Position numbers and translations under genes: made by a program. A DNA stretch of 64,000 nucleotides. Source: Coleofasciculus sp. FACHB-T130 (GTDB lineage: Bacteria; Cyanobacteriota; Cyanobacteriia; Cyanobacteriales; FACHB-T130). How positions within the stretch are numbered: position 1 is the stretch's first letter; each line of letters begins with the position of its first letter. Below are positions 54,128-62,398 of the stretch, piece after piece. The DNA lies in contig NZ_JACJOG010000022.1 in NCBI RefSeq assembly GCF_014695375.1, positions 1 through 64,000 on the forward strand, in the 5' to 3' direction. The notes beneath the pieces were generated by a model, which saw only the letters and a program-made list of their open reading frames with translations, ran no database searches and was not told where the DNA came from.

Positions 54128-54157
54128 AGCTGCCGGTATCTGCAAATACCGGCAGCT
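54128..54157 (-). terminator. perfect 12-bp terminator hairpin
   Basis: AGCTGCCGGTAT (54128-54139) and ATACCGGCAGCT (54146-54157) with a 6-base loop. On the minus strand it is followed by TTTAATTTTTG, downstream of the gene ending at 54211. Clear intrinsic terminator. Confidence 0.75.
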
Positions 54158-54167
54158 AAATACACTT

Positions 54168-54199
54168 GTGCTAATACATACCAGTGCTAATACATACCA
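54168..54199. repeat. two tandem copies of GTGCTAATACATACCA
   Basis: 16-base units at 54168-54183 and 54184-54199, identical, between the terminator and the stop of the next gene. Too short to assign a role. Confidence 0.7.
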
Positions 54200-54210
54200 G
54201 CACGAAGATT

Positions 54211-55098
54211 TTAAATTTCGGCGGAGGCGCGTTCAATCAAGCGACGAGCCAAGGTTTGAGTGCCTGTGTGTTCGTAATAGTTTGTTGTCACATCTAGAAA
54301 GGCACCCAGATAGTCCAACTTGTCACCGGAAACTTCCACAAAATTTTGCAGGTTACTGACAACTTTTTGTGGGGTTAAATTGTGAGAGGTGACAAAACCA
54401 CTCATCCAGCCTTTAACTGAATCAAAGCTTTGACCGATAAAGTTGAGCTTACCTTCCGGACTGCCGCCAGGAATCAAATCGTTGACACGCTGGTATGTCT
54501 GATTTCCTTCTAACTCTGCGGGACTCGCTTGATTCAATCCGGAGGTAGCTTTGAGGAGGAAGTCAGAGCCAAGGGGAACTAAACCATCAAAGCTAATTAA
54601 AGCCACCATCCGCATCAAAGATTCGCCACTATAATCAGCTAAAGAGGCGACAAAATCTCCAATGCTGTCTCCTGGGATGCCGTTGATTTGGCAAAAGGCA
54701 ACCAACTCAACCACCAATTTTATACACAAATCAATCGTTTGAGCTTTGTCCGCTTTAGGAGTGATGTTGTTTAAAAAACCGAAAAGCGGAATTTTTTCGC
54801 CTACTTTGTTCGCCAAGGCGGCTGTACCGAGTGCTTTATCTGCACTATCAACAGTTTGATAGAGCCACATGGCTCGCTGATATCCCTGCGATTTGTCGTT
54901 GTACAGATAGACGGCGCGTTCGCCAATTTGCTGAATTAACGCTTCATCAGTTTCGCCAGTGACAGCACGAATTGTGTTGTCAAAGCCAACAATATTTTGC
55001 CATTGCCCCGGAACGACAAAATCAAGCGATCGCAAAGCCATCGTGGTGATGTTATTGGTTGGTAGCTCATCAACCAGTTCAAAAATCGATTTGCTCAC
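54211..55098 (-). CDS. uncharacterised helical protein
   Basis: 295 residues, soluble, apparently all helical, no signal peptide. N-terminal MSKSIFELVDELPTNNITTM, then TGETDEALIQQIGERAVYLYN near 48 and the conserved-looking SADYSGESLMRMVALISFDG-type segment near 150. Three apparent helical repeats suggest an armadillo- or four-helix-like fold. I do not recognise a family. The gene ends at a strong terminator and begins with ATG at 55098, about 110 bp after the upstream lipoprotein gene. Confidence 0.6.
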   Translation of the reverse strand: MSKSIFELVDELPTNNITTMALRSLDFVVPGQWQNIVGFDNTIRAVTGETDEALIQQIGERAVYLYNDKSQGYQRAMWLYQTVDSADKALGTAALANKVGEKIPLFGFLNNITPKADKAQTIDLCIKLVVELVAFCQINGIPGDSIGDFVASLADYSGESLMRMVALISFDGLVPLGSDFLLKATSGLNQASPAELEGNQTYQRVNDLIPGGSPEGKLNFIGQSFDSVKGWMSGFVTSHNLTPQKVVSNLQNFVEVSGDKLDYLGAFLDVTTNYYEHTGTQTLARRLIERASAEI

Positions 55099-55148
55099 AG
55101 TCGTAGTCTCCTTGTTTTTTCAGTTGTCATTCATCAGTAGTCAGCAGT

Positions 55149-55195
55149 AATCAGTCATGAGTCATTAATTGCAAACGAATGACTCATGACTGATT
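55149..55195 (-). terminator. perfect 18-bp hairpin
   Basis: AATCAGTCATGAGTCATT (55149-55166) and its exact reverse complement (55178-55195) with an 11-base loop. It lies 13 bp beyond the lipoprotein stop, on the minus strand. It shares ATGAGTCATT with other hairpins in the window. Confidence 0.65.
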
Positions 55196-55207
55196 CCTCA
55201 GGACTAC

Positions 55208-55720
55208 TTACTTTAGTCGAGACAGACCATTGAGATTGAATTTTTGCAGCCAAGCTTCGCGATCGCTCTGAGTAAAGGAAGCATCGCGGGATTGAATTTT
55301 GACTTGGTAGCGATCGCCTACTAAAACAGCAGTGCCATTATTCCCCTGATTCACCGCTGGATAGCCAGCGATTGTTTTACTGCTGCTCTTAAATTTTGCT
55401 GCGGCTGTGGGGGTGCTAGTGGTATCAGAAATAGACAGTACGGCAACATCCTTGCCGTCTTTTTTCAACTTATACTCAGCAAAGCCTTTTTTCTCTTGAG
55501 CTGGTACAGTTTGGAAGCCACTGCTACTTTTTGGAAAGAATTTATTAAAGCTGCTTCCCTGTTCAGCCTGTTTAGCAACTGCTGGAGGAGCATTCCTCTG
55601 AGTGCTTTCCTTTTGCGCTTGGTCATAACGAGAGGGAGTTTGGGTTGCACAAGAAGTTACTAGCAGCAACATCGAGAGCAACATCGCTGCGAAAATTCTC
55701 CGCCCATTTTGAAAAATCAT
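55208..55720 (-). CDS. small lipoprotein, uncharacterised
   Basis: 170 residues from ATG 55720, which has a perfect AGGAGG site; the frame extends upstream to 55822 but that part has no signal peptide and poor composition. Signal peptide MIFQNGRRIFAAMLLSMLLL with lipobox VTSC (Cys24), a polar linker (QKESTQRNAPP) and a compact C-terminal domain with KKDGKDVAVLSISDTTSTP and KTIAGYPAVNQGNNGTAVLV. Probably attached to a membrane facing the periplasm. The function is not known. A terminator-like hairpin follows. Confidence 0.8.
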   Translation of the reverse strand: MIFQNGRRIFAAMLLSMLLLVTSCATQTPSRYDQAQKESTQRNAPPAVAKQAEQGSSFNKFFPKSSSGFQTVPAQEKKGFAEYKLKKDGKDVAVLSISDTTSTPTAAAKFKSSSKTIAGYPAVNQGNNGTAVLVGDRYQVKIQSRDASFTQSDREAWLQKFNLNGLSRLK

Positions 55721-56007
55721 TACCGCCTCCTGATAGCTTGAGGTTTCATTTTTATCACCATCTTCACATTTTTGGCATCTAGCTATGGAGAAACTTAAGC
55801 GATTCTCAAGCGGTTCACTCACTTAAGCTGTGACAAGTCTCAACCCCAATTCTTCTTCTCCCTACATTCTACTTGCGCGAGATTTTACATCAGAATTCCC
55901 CAAACCCCTTTTTCAGGGGGACAGAGAAGTGAAGTGTAGCGCCAATCAAGCGGAGGGATTGGGTGCCTCGGAATCCCTGTGGAGAAAGGGGGAGGAGATT
56001 CTGCCGC

Positions 56008-56655
56008 TTAAGAGCGGTGAGCAATGACAGCGTAGAAAGGATCTCCCCCACTGGCACCCATCCACTGTAGGAACTTCGGGGCGGAGGATTGGTGAGTAAT
56101 GACTTCTGGGGAGCTAAATCCGGGGATTGAGGTGAAGTAGCTTTTCACTAGCTCAACCCGGCTAGCTTCGGAACTATCCCGCCACGCAGCGATCGCTTTT
56201 TGATAGAACATCCGGTTGGAAAAGCTGATAATTGCGATTCCACCCGGCTTGAGGATGCGGTAAATTTCCGCAAATACAGCATCCGGATATTGCAGATACT
56301 GCACCGAGACGCAGTTGAGAACGGCGTCGAAATCTTCATTCGGTAGGGGTAGCTTCGGATTTTTGTTGATATCTTGAACAAAATAACGATCGAAGCGGGG
56401 ATTTTTCGCCAGTTCCTCTTCGTTCAGTCCGTGTCCTTCGATGTGAGCAAATTTCATCTCCTCTGGTAGATGGGAAACCCAGCTACTCATCATGTCCAAG
56501 ATGCGGGTATTCGGCTTCAAGCGATCGCGGTAGAGATCCGTCAGTTGTTGAATAAACCCTTCGTCTACGTGGGTCACAAAGCGCGGATAGGAGTAAAACT
56601 CCTTATCATCGGTATCATCTAACTTAGTGCGTTGATTCGGTCGCAGCATCATCAC
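56008..56655 (-). CDS. class I SAM-dependent methyltransferase
   Basis: 215 residues. Rossmann methyltransferase of the UbiE/Methyltransf_11 type. Glycine-rich motif I (usually VLDxGxG) is weak here: RILDMMSSWVSHLP. Later motifs are good: FDRYFVQDINKNPKLPLP, then DFDAVLNCVSVQYLQYPD near 108, and EIYRILKPGGIAIISFSNR near 130. The MMSSWVSHLPE sequence in place of the glycine loop is a known variant in some cyanobacterial proteins but may mean weaker cofactor binding. Substrate unknown. Confidence 0.78.
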   Translation of the reverse strand: MMMLRPNQRTKLDDTDDKEFYSYPRFVTHVDEGFIQQLTDLYRDRLKPNTRILDMMSSWVSHLPEEMKFAHIEGHGLNEEELAKNPRFDRYFVQDINKNPKLPLPNEDFDAVLNCVSVQYLQYPDAVFAEIYRILKPGGIAIISFSNRMFYQKAIAAWRDSSEASRVELVKSYFTSIPGFSSPEVITHQSSAPKFLQWMGASGGDPFYAVIAHRS

Positions 56656-56774
56656 CTAAAATTGAAGCTATCTTTACATCACCAGTTTAGAAAAATTACG
56701 AACTGTAAAGATATGCCCGTAGGCTAAAGCCACACTCTTGAGCGTGACGGCTGTTCACTTTAACTTGGCATCCC

Positions 56775-56810
56775 TCTGCGCCCCCTTGGCGTTCTTTGCG
56801 TTAAAAAACC
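56775..56810. repeat. CTCTGCGCCC..TTGGCGTTCTTTGCG repeat
   Basis: Third member of the TCTGCG/TTTGCG-worded intergenic repeats (compare 12400 and 41395). Confidence 0.4.
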
Positions 56811-56895
56811 CTCTTTCAAATCCTGGCGGGGTTTCCCTTGCCAGCAACCGAGAAACAAAGCTAAATTAATATTACGCACGCTAAATAATTAACCA

Positions 56896-57363
56896 ATGTC
56901 TTCTACATCTGCTGAGAGCAAGCCTTTTGAGCAATGGCACGAAGTAATGGCACCCTATAGTTTGGGCTACCGGATCAAACTGCTCTCCCAGGTGTTTAGC
57001 CGCAAGTTTCAGGAACGGCTGGAGCCTTTGGGACTGACTCCCTTTCACTGGGTTGTATTGTGCTGTTTGTGGGAAGAAGACGGCTTAGCCACTTGCAGTA
57101 TTGGGGAAAAACTACAGCAAGTCGGAGGCACGATCACCGGGGTGCTAGATCGGATGGAAGAACGGGGGCTGATTCGTCGGGAACGTGACCTTCGCGATCG
57201 CCGGATTTGGCGCATTTGGTTGACGGAAGCAGGCAAGCAACTACAAGAAGTCCTACCGCCAATCGCGCTAGAAATTCGGGAACAGGCGATGAAAGGGATT
57301 CCGATGGCTGAACGCGAACATTTTTCTCAATTGGTAGATCAAGCGATCGCGAATCTCTCTTAA
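56896..57363 (+). CDS. MarR-family transcriptional regulator
   Basis: 155 residues, normal length. Winged helix: GLATCSIGEKLQQVGGTITG is the recognition region near 58, and GVLDRMEERGLIRRERDLRDRRIWRIWLTEAG near 77 is the wing with the DxRxxR-like signature. MarR proteins repress exporters or stress genes and are released by small aromatic ligands. A MFS exporter gene lies 300 bp downstream on the same strand, and the gap holds candidate operator repeats, so it probably controls that exporter. Confidence 0.9.
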   Translation: MSSTSAESKPFEQWHEVMAPYSLGYRIKLLSQVFSRKFQERLEPLGLTPFHWVVLCCLWEEDGLATCSIGEKLQQVGGTITGVLDRMEERGLIRRERDLRDRRIWRIWLTEAGKQLQEVLPPIALEIREQAMKGIPMAEREHFSQLVDQAIANLS

Positions 57364-57430
57364 GGCTTGTAGAAGATAGGGGCAATCTTCATCCGACTGG
57401 GTGAAGCACGGCATTAGGGATTCATCTAAA

Positions 57431-57492
57431 AATATTACGTATACGAAGTAAATGCTGTTTACCAAAAATTTCACAAATATTACATATACGGA
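57431..57492 (+). promoter_or_regulatory. two direct repeats, candidate operators of the MFS gene
   Basis: AATATTACGTATACGA (57431-57446) and AATATTACATATACGG (57476-57491) differ at two of 16 positions and are 45 bp apart, about four helix turns. The first is part of an imperfect palindrome (TTACGTATACGAAGTAA). This fits binding by a dimeric regulator such as the MarR protein encoded just upstream. The inference rests on position and symmetry. Confidence 0.45.
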
Positions 57493-57660
57493 ATGACCGC
57501 TTATTAAATACTTTGCCGAGCAGGTAAAAAGTGATAACAACAAACTGAACCAAGGACAGATGCCTCTCTTGAGGAGCGTGTTGGTCTAGTAGCAACAGCT
57601 CAACAGACAGTAGATAGGCAATCAGAACTACCTACAAGCAACCCCTGAATCCCAAGATTT

Positions 57661-58935
57661 ATGAAAAAAAACGCCATCAAGTTCATGCCAGTTTTACCGG
57701 CATTGAGATCGAGAAATTATCAGTTATTTTTTGCCGGTCAGGGGCTTTCACTCGTTGGAACTTGGATGACGCAAATCGCCACGATTTGGCTAGTTTATAG
57801 TCTCACGAATTCAGCCTTGTTACTGGGTGTAGTTGGGTTTGCAGGGCAATTTCCCAGTTTTATACTGACTCCATTTGGTGGGGTTGTAGTCGATCGAGTC
57901 TCTCGTCATCGGCTCTTAGTCATTACTCAAAGCCTCGCCATGCTCCAGTCCTTAGCGCTAGCTTTTGTAGCGCTAACCGGAATCGCCCAAGTCTGGCATC
58001 TAATTGTTTTGAGTATATTTCAAGGAATCATTAACGCCTTTGATGCCCCCGCTCGTCAAGCTTTCGTACCAGAAATTATCGAACAAAAAGATGATTTAGC
58101 GAATGCGATCGCGCTGAATTCTTCCATGTTTAATGGGGCGCGATTGATTGGCCCTGCCATTGGAGGATTGCTTGTTGCCTCAGTTGGAGCGGGTTACTGT
58201 TTTTTAATTGATGGTCTCAGCTATATTGCCGTCATTACTGCTTTATTAGCAATGAAGGTAAAGCCCAGTAAAATAGCAGTCTCTCACGCTCATCCTTGGC
58301 AAAGATTGAAAGAAGGATTTGTGTATACCTTTGGCTTTCCACCAATTCGTTCTATCATCTTGCTGCTAGCGTTAGTTAGTTTTATGGGAATGCAATATAC
58401 CGTTCTCACACCAATATTTGCCACGCAAATTCTTCATGGCAACGCTGAAACCCTGGGCTTTCTGATGGCGGCGGCGGGAGTAGGAGCGTTAATTGGTGCA
58501 GTTCATTTAAGTACGCGGAAAAATGTTTTAGGCTTAGGCAGATTGATTGCTTATTCTCCGGCTTTCATGGGGATGGGATTGATTGGTTTTTCTTTGTCTC
58601 GCGTGCTGGGACTTTCTTTACTAATGATGTTACTAGTTGGCTTGAGTTTTACTTTGCAATTTACATCTAGTAATACAGTTCTCCAAACGATTGTTGAGGA
58701 TGATAAGCGTGGCAGGGTAATGAGCATCTACACGATGGCTTTTTTTGGCGTCGTTCCCTTAGGAAATTTATTTGCGGGTTCTTTAGCAAGTCAAATCGGT
58801 GCGCCCAATACGTTAATGATGGGGGGAATCTTTTGTATTCTCGGTTCTTTCCTATTTACAAAACAGCTTCCTGGCATAAGACGCTTGGTTCGCCCTATTT
58901 ATACGAAAATTGGCATTCTTCCCCAGCGTTCTTAA
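57661..58935 (+). CDS. MFS exporter, EntS-type
   Basis: 424 residues with about twelve hydrophobic helices. The MFS_3/enterobactin-exporter branch is recognisable: SRNYQLFFAGQGLSLVGTWM at residue 17, GGVVVDRVSRHRLLV near 74 (loop 2-3 signature) and DAPARQAFVPEIIEQKDDLANA near 122. Expected to export small molecules or siderophores across the inner membrane. Its position after a MarR gene suggests inducible drug efflux. Begins with ATG at 57661. There are no siderophore genes in the window. Confidence 0.85.
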   Translation: MKKNAIKFMPVLPALRSRNYQLFFAGQGLSLVGTWMTQIATIWLVYSLTNSALLLGVVGFAGQFPSFILTPFGGVVVDRVSRHRLLVITQSLAMLQSLALAFVALTGIAQVWHLIVLSIFQGIINAFDAPARQAFVPEIIEQKDDLANAIALNSSMFNGARLIGPAIGGLLVASVGAGYCFLIDGLSYIAVITALLAMKVKPSKIAVSHAHPWQRLKEGFVYTFGFPPIRSIILLLALVSFMGMQYTVLTPIFATQILHGNAETLGFLMAAAGVGALIGAVHLSTRKNVLGLGRLIAYSPAFMGMGLIGFSLSRVLGLSLLMMLLVGLSFTLQFTSSNTVLQTIVEDDKRGRVMSIYTMAFFGVVPLGNLFAGSLASQIGAPNTLMMGGIFCILGSFLFTKQLPGIRRLVRPIYTKIGILPQRS

Positions 58936-58954
58936 AAAGAGTGTTATTGAACTG

Positions 58955-58988
58955 CAAAGGCGCGTTGGCGTAGCCTGCGCGTTAGCAC
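58955..58988. repeat. GCGCGTTGGCGTAGCCTGCGCG repeat
   Basis: Imperfect palindrome, ggcgcgttggcgtagcctgc, just after the MFS gene. The core GCGTAGCCTGCGCG is a frequent cyanobacterial intergenic repeat word. Confidence 0.5.
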
Positions 58989-59149
58989 TTAGTACACGAA
59001 AGAAAGAAAGAAAACTGGAGGAAACCAGTGGCTGAACCTGATGCAGTTCGTTGGAACAACGTCATGCACCTCTCGCCCGATCTGCCTTGTCGAGTCTTCA
59101 ATCCAATCAAGTATCCCTAAAAAACTGGATTGGCGTTTTTGGAACCATC

Positions 59150-59407
59150 TTGTGCAAGGTGCGAAATCTCGGCGGTTCGATTGGGATTGCCGCGATCGCT
59201 ACCTTAGTCACCCAGCGAGAACAATTTCACTCAAATCGTTTAGGGGAGGCGTTTTCGCTCTATAACCCGGCAACGCAGCAGCGACTGGAACAGCGGACTC
59301 AATTTTTTGTCAGTCGGGGTGCGGATCTGAGTACCGCTCAAAATCAAGCGCTCGCTACGATTACGAATACCGTCCGCCGAGAAGCTTATGTGATGGCTTT
59401 CAATTAG
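59150..59407 (+). pseudogene. remnant of a DHA2-family (EmrB/QacA) MFS exporter
   Basis: The last about 85 codons read VRNLGGSIGIAAIATLVTQ, then NPATQQRLEQRTQFFVSRG and ALATITNTVRREAYVMAFN, which match the part of DHA2 exporters before the final two transmembrane helices. Everything upstream is missing, no start codon with ribosome site is close, and the frame stops at 59407, before the last helices. The stop overlaps the stop of the histidine kinase gene on the other strand. A dead end-fragment left by a deletion is the likely reading. Confidence 0.65.
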
Positions 59408-61848
59408 CTCCAAGTGAATCGGAACGTTGCTCCAGCGCCTGCTGCGGACTCCACCCACACCCGTCCACCGCGACTTTCGACGATTTTCTTAACCACCGAT
59501 AGACCGATGCCAGTGCCTTCAACTTTGTCCCTCGCTTCCAGTCTTTGGAAGATGCCCCAAATCTTCTGATGGTATTTGGGTTCGATTCCTTGCCCGTTAT
59601 CAGCGACTGAGAACTCGTAGTATGTTCCCAGTTCCCGAACACTAACCTGAATACACACATCCGAGCGATTTGCGTACTTGATGGCGTTGCCGATCAAGTT
59701 CATAAACACCTGCTGTAGTGGCACCCGTTCGGTTTGCAACGTTGGCATAGACTCTACAAGAATCGCCACTTCCGGCGGTGGATCGAGCAGTTCGATGACT
59801 TCCGATAGCAAGGAGGACACATTCACCGCCTCTATCTGTTGTTGTACCCTACCCGCCCGCGAATATTGCAGAATGCCGTTAATTAAAGCTTCCATACGGT
59901 GAACTCGTCCCCGCAATAAATTCAGATGTTCGCGGGAGTCTTCAGTCAGTTTATCTGCGAGGTCTTCTTCAATCCATTCTGAAAGCGTAGCGATCGCTCT
60001 TAGGGGTGCTTTTAAGTCATGGGATGCAATGTAAGCAAACTGGTCTAAATCCCGGTTACTGCGTTCTAGCGCCTGGGTCATTTGAACCAGTTCTTCCGCC
60101 TTTTTCTCAATTTCCTGACGCGATCGCACTTGTTCTGTCACTTCCACGGCGTGGGTCATAATGCCGTTGACTTTACCATTAGCATCTACTAAGGGTTGGT
60201 AGACGAAATTCCAAAAACTCTCCTCCAGAATGCCATCGCTGTTGCGGTCGAACATCGCCCGCATCTCATTGCCGACAAAAGGTTCGCCACTGGTATAAAC
60301 CTGGTCTAACAACTCGAAAAAGCCTTGCCCTTGCAAGTCCCAGAACGCCTCGCGCACGGGTTTACCGACGATATCCCGCTTTTCCACAATCTGCATATAC
60401 AGTGGGTTCACCGTTTCCGTGACATGGTTCGAGCCACGGGTGATGGCAATTGCCGCCGGTGCTTGCATGAAGACTCGCTGTAGTTCAGCACGCGCTGCTT
60501 GGGCTTCGGCTAAAGCGCGATCGCGAATCTCCCGCTCTTGCTTGCGTTCGCTGATGTCGCGAGAAACCCCTACAATCTCCACAACGTTGCCGTTGGTATC
60601 GAAAATTGGGGATTTAATCGTGTGGAAGAAGCGAGTTTCACCGTCAGCGCGGACATTCGGCTCTTCCAGAACTTCGATTGGCTGACCTGTTGTGAAGACT
60701 TGCAGATCGTCTTGCAGGTACTGCTGAGTGTAATCGAGTTGATTGTAGGGGACATCCGTGATGCCGTGCAGCTGCTCAAGGGTCATTCCATAATATTCGC
60801 AGGCAGCTTTGTTGGCATACACCACAACTGAGCCGGGAGCCTTGCAGAACACCATATCCTGCACGGAATCGAGAATCTGGGCATAGCGGTGTTCGCTCTG
60901 TTTAAGCGCTTCCTCGGCACTTTTGCGATCGCTAATATCGGTGTGAACGCCAATCCATTCCCGAATGCTGCCGTCCGCTTCAAATACGGGGACGGCGCGC
61001 ACGCTCATATATTTATAAATACCGTCGGAACGCCGCAGACGATGCTCGATTTGGTAAAGGGTGCCATTGGCAACCGCATTCGACCACTCTTGCACGGTAT
61101 GCGCTTGGTCATCTGGGTGAACGGCATTGAGCCACCCCCAGCCTTTTAGCTGTTCGTAGGATTGCCCGGTAAACGCACTCCAACCCGGCTGTGGAGTGAC
61201 AAATTCTCCCTCAGCTTTGGTGTCCCAGATAATTTGAGCTGTGGCTTCTACAAGCGAACGGTAGCGTTCTTCACTCTTGCGGAGTGCTTCTTGCACCGTT
61301 TCCACCTCGATTCGTGCTGCCTGTTCGCGCAATAAAAGCTGAGTTTTTTCCTCAGCTTCCTTCTCCTTGGTGATATCGACCATTACGCCGCGCAGCAACT
61401 TGGGGCAACCTTGTTCATCGCACACTACACGCACCACATCTTTGAGCCAGACAAGGCGACCATCCGATGCGATCGCGCGATACTGGAATTCGTGGTCTTT
61501 TGCTTGATTGGTTGCACTCACGCAAAAATTAACGCACCAGTCGCGGTCTTCCGGATGCAGCAAGTAATCCTGCCAAAACGTCGGCTCATCTAACCACTGA
61601 CCGATCGGATAGCCGAGAATATCTTGAGCGCGATCGCTAACAAACGTGAATTTCCACGTCACAGCGTCCATTTCCCAGACAATCGCATCCAGTCCTTGCA
61701 CTAGCTCGACAAAGCGTCGATGTGCCTCTGCTGCACTTCGTGCCGCTACTTCCTGCTCAGCTGCTTCGCTAATGCTAACAGCCAGCGCTGTTGCTGATGC
61801 CTCAGCCTCTCGGTGTGCCGCTTCTAACTCCGTCTCACTCATCCTCAA
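59404..61848 (-). CDS. multi-PAS sensor histidine kinase
   Basis: 814 residues. A coiled-coil N-terminus (about 1-45, Ala/Glu-rich) is followed by four PAS domains at about 45-165, 190-308, 318-432 and 450-575, three with PAC-type ends (VMVDITKEK, GVHTDISDRK, VGVSRDISERK). HisKA with His610 in YIASHDLKAPLRAI, the motif typical of phytochrome-like and KaiA-type cyanobacterial kinases, then HATPase_c with N box (MNLIGNAIKYAN), G1 (DNGQGIEP) and G2 (GTGIGLSVV). No transmembrane segment, so it senses internal signals (redox, light or ligand through PAS). No response regulator gene is next to it, so it is an orphan kinase. Confidence 0.9.
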   Translation of the reverse strand: MRMSETELEAAHREAEASATALAVSISEAAEQEVAARSAAEAHRRFVELVQGLDAIVWEMDAVTWKFTFVSDRAQDILGYPIGQWLDEPTFWQDYLLHPEDRDWCVNFCVSATNQAKDHEFQYRAIASDGRLVWLKDVVRVVCDEQGCPKLLRGVMVDITKEKEAEEKTQLLLREQAARIEVETVQEALRKSEERYRSLVEATAQIIWDTKAEGEFVTPQPGWSAFTGQSYEQLKGWGWLNAVHPDDQAHTVQEWSNAVANGTLYQIEHRLRRSDGIYKYMSVRAVPVFEADGSIREWIGVHTDISDRKSAEEALKQSEHRYAQILDSVQDMVFCKAPGSVVVYANKAACEYYGMTLEQLHGITDVPYNQLDYTQQYLQDDLQVFTTGQPIEVLEEPNVRADGETRFFHTIKSPIFDTNGNVVEIVGVSRDISERKQEREIRDRALAEAQAARAELQRVFMQAPAAIAITRGSNHVTETVNPLYMQIVEKRDIVGKPVREAFWDLQGQGFFELLDQVYTSGEPFVGNEMRAMFDRNSDGILEESFWNFVYQPLVDANGKVNGIMTHAVEVTEQVRSRQEIEKKAEELVQMTQALERSNRDLDQFAYIASHDLKAPLRAIATLSEWIEEDLADKLTEDSREHLNLLRGRVHRMEALINGILQYSRAGRVQQQIEAVNVSSLLSEVIELLDPPPEVAILVESMPTLQTERVPLQQVFMNLIGNAIKYANRSDVCIQVSVRELGTYYEFSVADNGQGIEPKYHQKIWGIFQRLEARDKVEGTGIGLSVVKKIVESRGGRVWVESAAGAGATFRFTWS

Positions 61849-61916
61849 GTCTTCTTTTCAGTACGACCAGCTCAAGATGCCCGACTGTTTGCCCAGGCTC
61901 CAAACGTTCCAGCAGC

Positions 61917-62270
61917 TTACTTTTGAGTAAATTCCGGGGCAATCCGATCTGTCTTTGCCGCCATTATAAAATCGTTCCGGTGCAAACCAGAAATCGCGTG
62001 AGTCCACCAGCTCACCGTCACCTTCCCCCACTCCGTCAGCAACGCCGGGTGATGCCCTTCCGCTTCCGCCGCTTCGCCCACTTTATTGGTGAACGCTAGC
62101 GCCGTCTGAAAATCTGCAAACTTGTAGGTGCGCTTGAGCCGCGATTCTCCCTCCTCTTCCACAATGTTCCAATCTGGAATCTCTGGTTTGAGTTCTGCGA
62201 TATCCGCCTCAGTAACGCGCGGCGCATCTTTATGACAGGCAATACACTTTTCTTGTGTCAGATTTGCCAT
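61917..62270 (-). CDS. phhB: 4a-hydroxytetrahydrobiopterin dehydratase (PCD/DCoH)
   Basis: 117 residues. Catalytic region [23 protein letters not shown] near 69 with the conserved His pair and the later [17 protein letters not shown]. The enzyme recycles carbinolamine pterin formed by aromatic amino acid hydroxylases; in cyanobacteria, some members are also proposed to act in molybdopterin or pterin metabolism. The N-terminus has CIACH, which resembles a c-type heme motif but is a usual feature of this family. The gene is 130 bp before the helicase-methyltransferase gene in genome order and on the same strand, downstream of it in transcription. Confidence 0.9.
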   Translation of the reverse strand: MANLTQEKCIACHKDAPRVTEADIAELKPEIPDWNIVEEEGESRLKRTYKFADFQTALAFTNKVGEAAEAEGHHPALLTEWGKVTVSWWTHAISGLHRNDFIMAAKTDRIAPEFTQK

Positions 62271-62398
62271 ATTTCCCTATTTTCGGCACTTAAGTTGTCC
62301 GATTTTACCCAAGTGTCTGTTTTTGCACGTCTGCCGTAATGCGGATTTTGAAGGGAAGGATAGGTGGGTGCGATCGCGCTAAGCCGTCTTTAACCACT

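Noticed and set aside
61917-62270. CIACH motif as a c-type heme site
   Set aside because: Pterin dehydratases often carry a Cys-x-x-Cys at this place; there is no signal peptide for export, which cytochrome c maturation would need.
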